A stretch of DNA of 64,000 bases from Arthrobacter sp. UNC362MFTsu5.1 (lineage in GTDB: Bacteria > Actinomycetota > Actinomycetes > Actinomycetales > Micrococcaceae). A program made the translations under genes and the position numbers. The stretch spans positions 158,342-222,341 of the forward strand of contig NZ_JMLE01000004.1 in NCBI RefSeq assembly GCF_000685965.1, read 5' to 3'. Shown here one piece after another: positions 59,531 through 64,000 of the stretch. How positions within the stretch are numbered: the first letter of the stretch is position 1; the number at the start of each line of letters is the position of its first letter. The notes under the pieces were generated by a model, which did not search any database, was not told the origin of the DNA, and saw only the letters and a program-made list of their open reading frames with translations.

Positions 59531-59565
59531 CGACGGCGGCCTGGCCGCCTAAGCGGCCGCCGTCG
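59531..59565 (+). terminator. Terminator after the STAS-like gene
   Basis: CGACGGCGGCC pairs perfectly with GGCCGCCGTCG across a 13-base loop. Short direct repeats CACCGGAAC lie just before it. Confidence 0.6.
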
Positions 59566-59691
59566 CCGGAACTTATCTCACCAAAACCATCACCCTGATT
59601 CAACAGCCACCTGTGTAGGTCCTTAATCGCCTGCAGATGGCCACTTTGGCGTGGTGGAGGCTTTCCTTGGTAGCCGAGCCGTCAGTTCCGG

Positions 59692-59719
59692 AGTTCCCGC
59701 CCTCTCAGTTCCCGCCCTC
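59692..59719. repeat. 15-bp tandem duplication over the LCP stop codon
   Basis: AGTTCCCGCCCTC occurs at 59692 and 59707, period 15. The LCP stop (59705-59707) is inside the duplicated unit. Confidence 0.7.
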
Positions 59720-60838
59720 AAATCCGTTGGCCGCCACGTAGTCCGCCAGGGTTCCGCTGGCGAGTGCTGCGGATATGGCGCCTATGGCGCCGGGGTTCTG
59801 GAAGACGATCGACTGCCCGGTGGTGCTGAAGCCGAAGCCGCCGTCGGGCAGCCGGAAGAAGATGGCATCTTCGGGGCCCACGTCGCGCAGGCTGAAGCCC
59901 AGCTTGGCCATGGTTTCCACAGTGAGGCCCGGGCTGACGGTCCAGTGCGGCCGGACCGCGTTGACCACGTTCAGGACGGTTTGCGGGTTGGTGAGGGTGC
60001 CGGCGCTCATGAACTTGCTGATGACGGCTTTGAGGAATGTCTGCTGGTTGCGGATGCGCTGGAAGTCGCCGTCGGCAAACGCGTAGCGCTCGCGGACGAA
60101 CTCCAGGGCCTGGCCGCCGGTGAGGTGGTTGATGCCGGCGGGGAAGTTGTGCCGGGTGTCGTGGGTGGACGTGAAGGGCACGGTGACGTTCACGTCCACG
60201 CCGCCCAGGGCATCGGTGGCGGCCCACAGGCCCGGGAAGTCCACCATCACGGCGTGGTCGATGTGGGTGTTGAACAGCCCTTCCACGGTCTGGACCATGA
60301 GCGGAATGCCGCCCAGTTCCAGCCCGGCGTTGATCTTGGCTTCGCCGCGGCCGGGAATGTTGACCCACATGTCGCGCATGATCGAGATGCCGTAGATCTT
60401 CTGCCGGTCGGCCGGAACATGGACCAGCATCAGGACGTCGCCGCGCTGATCGGCCGGTGTTCCGGCGGCGGCCTGGGCTTCCTCCGCCCGGGAATCGCCG
60501 CGGCTGTCGCTGCCGATGATCAGGATGTTCATGGCCACGGGCGGCGGTTCAGGTGCCGGCGGAGGCGGCGCGGGCGGTGCCGGGGCCGGTTCGGTGGGGG
60601 ACGGCGTCGCGGTGGCGCCTTCCGCCGTCGCCACCCCGCTGGCGGTGGGGGCGGGCGGACCGCCGCGTCCCACCTGCGAGAACGCGTACGCCGTGCTGCC
60701 CAGGGCCATCACCAGGACCATGGCCAGGACGGCTTTGAGCCAGGTGGGCTGCCGGCGCAGCCAGACGGGAAGCCATGCAAAATTTCCCTTCGGCGGCTTG
60801 CTTTCAGCCGCTCCTTCCGGATCAGACTGGTTGTCCAT
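59705..60838 (-). CDS. LCP (LytR-CpsA-Psr) family wall polymer transferase
   Basis: A 377-residue protein that attaches phosphate-linked glycopolymers to peptidoglycan. A cytoplasmic N-terminus, one TM helix (AVLAMVLVMALGSTAYAF) and a Pro/Ala linker precede the LCP domain (about 105-330): MNILIIGSDSRGD, DVLMLVHVPADRQ, SIMRDMWVNIPG, VDFPGLWAATDALGGVDV and ALEFVRERYAFADGDFQRIR with its Arg residues. The start ATG 60838 has TAGCGT six bases upstream. The LMW phosphatase gene is 51 bases upstream in the same direction. Confidence 0.93.
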   Translation of the reverse strand: MDNQSDPEGAAESKPPKGNFAWLPVWLRRQPTWLKAVLAMVLVMALGSTAYAFSQVGRGGPPAPTASGVATAEGATATPSPTEPAPAPPAPPPPAPEPPPVAMNILIIGSDSRGDSRAEEAQAAAGTPADQRGDVLMLVHVPADRQKIYGISIMRDMWVNIPGRGEAKINAGLELGGIPLMVQTVEGLFNTHIDHAVMVDFPGLWAATDALGGVDVNVTVPFTSTHDTRHNFPAGINHLTGGQALEFVRERYAFADGDFQRIRNQQTFLKAVISKFMSAGTLTNPQTVLNVVNAVRPHWTVSPGLTVETMAKLGFSLRDVGPEDAIFFRLPDGGFGFSTTGQSIVFQNPGAIGAISAALASGTLADYVAANGFEGGN

Positions 60839-60844
60839 AACCGG

Positions 60845-60850
60845 ACGCTA
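60845..60850 (-). promoter_or_regulatory. -10 element for leaderless LCP gene
   Basis: TAGCGT on the minus strand, six bases before ATG 60838, inside the gap after the phosphatase gene. Confidence 0.5.
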
Positions 60851-60889
60851 CCACCGCTAATGCGGAAAAGGGCGACGCCGAAAGTCCTG

Positions 60890-61501
60890 TTATGTGGGCG
60901 TGTTGAGCCGGGCGTAGCGGAGGATGGTGAGGATGGCGGGGGCTAGCTCGTCTTCCATCTGCCGGTACACCTCGGGGCCGCGTTTGTAGGGGTCGATCAC
61001 TTCGTTGTCGGCGCTGTCCGCGGCGAGGGCGAGGTGCCGGACGGAGGCGAGGCGGGCGGGCAGGCCGCGCCAGAGTGTGCCGGCGTCGGGCGCTTTTTTG
61101 CTCGCTTCGCCCGCTGCGGCGTCGCGCTCCTCAAGGGCTTCCAGCATGCGCGCGAATTCCCGGATGGTGAAGGTGCGCTTCAGCAGGGAGGCGTCCAGTT
61201 GCAGCACCTCGCCGCGATGCTTGGAGGTCATGGTCAGCACGATGTCCGTGTCGCGCAGGATTTTGGGGGTCAGCTGCCGGGCCGCGAAGCCCTTGTCCGT
61301 GCCGCCGTACATGTTCACGATCTCGGCCGAGAGCGGCTGAATGGGGCTGCCAACCATGGCACGCGTACCGGCGCTCCGCACTTCGAAGCCGCCGGGCAGG
61401 ACCTGGTCCAGTCCGGCCTGCAGCAGGCGTTCGGCCACGGGGGAGCGGCAGATGTTTCCCGTGCAGACTGTGAGGATCCGTACGGGCGTTGGCGATTCCA
61501 C
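60890..61501 (-). CDS. Low-molecular-weight protein-tyrosine phosphatase
   Basis: A 203-residue phosphatase with the active-site loop VCTGNICRSP (Cys-x5-Arg) directly after the first strand and the general-acid Asp in the C-terminal NEVIDPYKRGPEVYRQ. Such Wzb/PtpA-type enzymes act on tyrosine kinases of capsule and wall polymer export, which fits the LCP gene downstream. GTG 61501 is preferred because GAAAGAG lies before it; TTG 61555 would add 18 residues without support. Confidence 0.92.
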   Translation of the reverse strand: MESPTPVRILTVCTGNICRSPVAERLLQAGLDQVLPGGFEVRSAGTRAMVGSPIQPLSAEIVNMYGGTDKGFAARQLTPKILRDTDIVLTMTSKHRGEVLQLDASLLKRTFTIREFARMLEALEERDAAAGEASKKAPDAGTLWRGLPARLASVRHLALAADSADNEVIDPYKRGPEVYRQMEDELAPAILTILRYARLNTPT

Positions 61502-61745
61502 GGTGAGGGCTCTTTCCGGAGTGGCTGTCAGATCGGTGCGATCCCTGATCTTCAACTTAACATGCGGGGCCGCCCCTGCCCGGGGGCGAATCGCCTAGAT
61601 GAATCAGCAGATGTTGATCCAAAATTGTGCATCGATTGCGTGAACCTAAAGGCACAGTGTGCACAGTGGAGTCAACCGGTGAAACCGGTCACAGCAGCTG
61701 GGCGACCCGTTCGGGAGGTCCAACCGATTGCTACGGGGGACGTAG

Positions 61746-62429
61746 ATGTCAGAGCTTGCTTATCGCATCAAGGACCATGCCGGAACCACGCGCCGCAGGG
61801 CGGTGTGGGGCGGCGAGCGATCGGTTCCGTCCATGCCAGCGACGTATGTCTCTCCCTCCGCAGCTGCTGTCCTTCCGGCCGCGGCGGTGCCGGCTTTGAC
61901 CGGGCCAGCTTCGACTGCGGCAGTGTCGAGCGGGGCAACTTCGAGCGGGTCAGCTTCAGCGATGCTGGTCTCGGGTGTCCGGGCCATTCCTTCGACCACG
62001 CATCCCAACGAGGCCGGCCACCTGCGGCCCGCGGTCAAGGTGCCCGTCGCGCTCAGCCTGAGGGGTCTTGGCGCCGTTTCCGGTTCGGTGAGCGTCCGCA
62101 TCACCATAAATCCGGTAGTGCTCGTTGCGTCGGCCTTGCAGGTTGGTGGGCAGGCGCCGGTGCCTGGCAGTTTGTCGTTTTCCTTCATCAGCGTGGGTGC
62201 GGCATGCGTTTTGCCGACGCTAAGCCTCAAGGGTGCCACTTTCACGGCGGACTTCATGTATGAGGTGGCCGCCGGTTCAACTGACCTGGACTTCGCGATC
62301 GACGGTTACGGCCGCCGTGGCAGGAATAGCGACCGCCGCGACTTCGAGGTGACCGCTGACGTTACCGTCTGCGAGCATGGCAAGCAGTCGCCGACGGTTC
62401 TCGCGGTCAGCTCCGTCATCCACGTATAG
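61746..62429 (+). CDS. Unrecognised protein, Ala/Ser-rich with beta C-terminus
   Basis: A 227-residue protein that matches no family I know. Residues 1-30 are charged (SELAYRIKDHAGTTRRR); 35-85 are Ala/Ser/Val-rich and probably disordered; 95-227 alternate hydrophobic strands (VALSLRGLGAVSGSVSVRIT, then FTADFMYEVAAGSTDLDFAI). There is no signal peptide or TM helix. GGGGGA lies five bases before ATG 61746, so translation is likely. Upstream are an ACCGGT-GAA-ACCGGT repeat and a GTGTGCACAGTG stretch. Confidence 0.6.
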   Translation: MSELAYRIKDHAGTTRRRAVWGGERSVPSMPATYVSPSAAAVLPAAAVPALTGPASTAAVSSGATSSGSASAMLVSGVRAIPSTTHPNEAGHLRPAVKVPVALSLRGLGAVSGSVSVRITINPVVLVASALQVGGQAPVPGSLSFSFISVGAACVLPTLSLKGATFTADFMYEVAAGSTDLDFAIDGYGRRGRNSDRRDFEVTADVTVCEHGKQSPTVLAVSSVIHV

Positions 62430-62489
62430 CCTCCGTCAATCACCTCTAGCTCCGCCATCCATCTGCGGGTGGCGCGCAGTTAAGTGGCA

Positions 62490-62559
62490 CGCCGTGAAGT
62501 AGGGCGCCGCACAGCGGTCGACCGCCGTCTAGGGTTGACCGCCGTGAAGTGAGGCGCCG
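62490..62559. repeat. 20-bp direct repeat with 50-base period
   Basis: CGCCGTGAAGTAGGGCGCCG (62490-62509) and CGCCGTGAAGTGAGGCGCCG (62540-62559), each itself partly palindromic, between two convergent genes. Confidence 0.6.
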
Positions 62560-62611
62560 TCCGTTTCGCCGGGCCGCAGTGCCCAGCCCGGCAGTTCAGG
62601 GCGTGCACCTT

Positions 62612-64000
62612 TCAGCATCTGAAGTAGTTGTTTCGTCGTGGGACCTGGCTTGGGTCGATGTGGGGTGGCGGGATGAACCAGGGGATCCCGGTTCTGACCT
62701 GGATCTGCCACTGCTCTTTGTGGATCAAGTGGTGATGGGAACTGCAGAGCAGCGTGCCGTTGTCTGTGCTGGTGGTTCCGCCGCGTGACCAGTAGGTGAT
62801 GTGGTGGGCCTCGCACCAGGGTGCGGGGATGCTGCAGCCGGGGAAGGCGCAGCCTTGGTCGCGGGCGGTGAGGGCTTTGCGGATGTGGGGCGGGAAGACC
62901 CTGGTGGTCCGTCCGATGTCCAGGATCCGTCCCTGGCTGCCGAGCAGGACGGGGATGATGTCGGCGTCGCAAGCGATTTTGCGGACGGTGGCGGCGGTGA
63001 CGGGGCCGGTGAACGTGAAGGAGCCCGTGCCGGGGATGCCTGTGACGGGGATGCCTGCCGTGGCACCCGTGCCCGTGCCCGTGCCGCGGAAGCCGGTGCC
63101 GGTTCCGGTGGCGGTGCTTGAACGGTGGCCGGGTCCTTGGGCGGCGGGGTGTTCGAGGTTGTCCAGCCGGGCCAGGAGGTCGCGGTAGTCGATGGTGACC
63201 ATGACCTGGGGCCGGAGCCCGCCCGCGGCCGGGAGTGTGCCGGTGGTCAGTCCTGCTTTAACCGCGCCGACGAGACCATCCAGGAGCTGCTGCGGGCGGG
63301 TCCTCTTATCGAGGTCCGGCTTCTCCTCACCGGTGCTGCCTGTCCCGTCACCGTCGCTACCGGCACTGCCCTCACCAGCGCGGGTGCGGGGGTTGGTGGC
63401 GATGTTCATCGCCGTCAGCAGGTGCTCGGATTGCTCCGTGGTCGCCAAGATTTCCATCCGCTGCAGTCCGCGGCGGGGCTGTTTGATGAACACACCCTGG
63501 CGGTGCCGGAGCTCGGTTTCGGTGGGTTCGGACCCGTCCTGGTCGATCGCCTCCGTCCACTGCCCGGCGACCCGGGCGACGAAGTCGGTGTCGTGCTCCA
63601 CCGCGGCCCGGGTCAGGGCATGCTCCATCCGGCCGGTAACTTCCGCATCCGCGTGGTGGCCGGCCCGGTCCAGGGCGAGCGTGATGATGGTCGCGGACCG
63701 CGACGCGACGGTCCCGGCTGCGACGGCGGCGGCGAGTTCCGGCCGTTCCGGTGGTTGGGTGTGCCCGGTGATCCCGGTCCGCGGCAGTACCGCCCCGGCC
63801 AGCGCGAGCCGGCGGCGGGCTTCGCCGGCACCGATCCGGAGCCGCAAACGGAGGAACTCGGTGGTGTTCCGGCAGCCGTCGTCCGCAGGGTCCGGTTCCG
63901 CGGGGACCGAAGCTTCGCCACTCACTGCCGTTTTGGCAGCCTGGCTGGTGTCGATTTGGTTGGTGTCCGCTTCGCTGGTGGCCCAGCCGATGGGGCCTTG
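62612..64000 (-). CDS. DUF222/HNH endonuclease domain protein, 5' end cut by window
   Basis: At least 437 residues, and the frame stays open to the window edge, so the true start is probably beyond base 64000. The N-terminal DUF222 region (ARRRLALAGAVLPRTGITGH, VARVAGQWTEAIDQDG) is followed by a Gly/Thr-rich spacer, and then the HNH nuclease: DQGCAFPGCSIPAPWCEAHH, ITYWSRGGTTSTDNGTLLCS, HHHLIHKEQW. All His/Asn and zinc Cys pairs are present. Such genes are multicopy in Micrococcales and are thought to be mobile or phage-related in origin; function unproven. Confidence 0.92.
   Translation of the reverse strand, partial: QGPIGWATSEADTNQIDTSQAAKTAVSGEASVPAEPDPADDGCRNTTEFLRLRLRIGAGEARRRLALAGAVLPRTGITGHTQPPERPELAAAVAAGTVASRSATIITLALDRAGHHADAEVTGRMEHALTRAAVEHDTDFVARVAGQWTEAIDQDGSEPTETELRHRQGVFIKQPRRGLQRMEILATTEQSEHLLTAMNIATNPRTRAGEGSAGSDGDGTGSTGEEKPDLDKRTRPQQLLDGLVGAVKAGLTTGTLPAAGGLRPQVMVTIDYRDLLARLDNLEHPAAQGPGHRSSTATGTGTGFRGTGTGTGATAGIPVTGIPGTGSFTFTGPVTAATVRKIACDADIIPVLLGSQGRILDIGRTTRVFPPHIRKALTARDQGCAFPGCSIPAPWCEAHHITYWSRGGTTSTDNGTLLCSSHHHLIHKEQWQIQVRTGIPWFIPPPHIDPSQVPRRNNYFRC

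Noticed and set aside
1..64000. Prophage, insertion sequence or genomic island
   Set aside because: No transposase, integrase, tRNA-linked direct repeats or sharp composition change was found; the DUF222-HNH gene alone is not evidence of an island.

Overview
The window is one contiguous stretch of high-GC, densely packed actinobacterial chromosome. Its gene content suggests a soil-type member of the Micrococcaceae (Arthrobacter/Pseudarthrobacter-like). This is an inference from the menaquinone genes, a DUF222-HNH protein, a zinc-independent L36 paralogue, the phenylacetate genes and many apparently leaderless starts. I see no rRNA, tRNA, insertion sequence, integrase or CRISPR array. Genes at both ends are cut by the window: menE on the left and a DUF222/HNH gene on the right.

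Layout. 0-3.4 kb: menE, menB, a VOC protein and a CPBP protease, all on the minus strand. 3.4-8 kb: a Zn/Mn-type ABC importer (binding protein, ATPase, permease), then an ABC-F ATPase behind a leader that looks like a translation attenuator. 8-11.4 kb: a small unknown protein followed by nirBD. 11.5-15.6 kb: amino-acid permease, dienelactone hydrolase, CsbD, SRPBCC and pentapeptide proteins. 15.7-18.7 kb: thiolase, enoyl-CoA hydratase and 3-hydroxyacyl-CoA dehydrogenase. 18.7-29.2 kb: stand-alone genes, including secreted SGNH and serine hydrolases, flavohaemoglobin, a sigma/anti-sigma pair, a ferritin with a Gly/His tail, DUF4397 and a hotdog thioesterase. 29.3-38.7 kb: paaZ, a Zur-type COG0523-rpmJ operon, a DUF427 protein, a PaaR-like TetR regulator, a predicted small RNA, a secreted GH5 enzyme, paaK and paaI. 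39-50 kb: an orphan PAS-ANTAR protein, a Bcr/CflA exporter, two paralogous MmyB-type regulators, pta, ackA, SDR, GNAT and a DHFR-like reductase. 50-54 kb: a two-gene unit of a repeat protein with a double-glycine-like leader and a membrane M50-type metalloprotease with a PqqD-like N-terminus. 54-64 kb: S9 peptidase, a secreted unknown protein, an Acr3-like transporter, a STAS-like protein, an LMW-PTP/LCP pair, an unknown protein and DUF222/HNH.

How the parts connect. Four similar 22-bp operators lie before the thiolase operon, between the thioesterase and paaZ, before the TetR gene and before paaI-paaK. They tie genes spread over 23 kb into one probable phenylacetate regulon; the ring-epoxidase genes paaABCDE are not here. 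The COG0523-rpmJ pair sits behind a Zur/Fur-type palindrome and reads as a zinc-starvation unit. pta and ackA are neighbours and make the acetyl-phosphate/acetate pathway.

The most novel-looking items are the repeat-peptide/M50 protease unit, the ABC-F leader with two mutually exclusive stems, a predicted free-standing sRNA at about 35.2-35.4 kb, and short tandem duplications that cover or abut stop codons at many convergent gene junctions.
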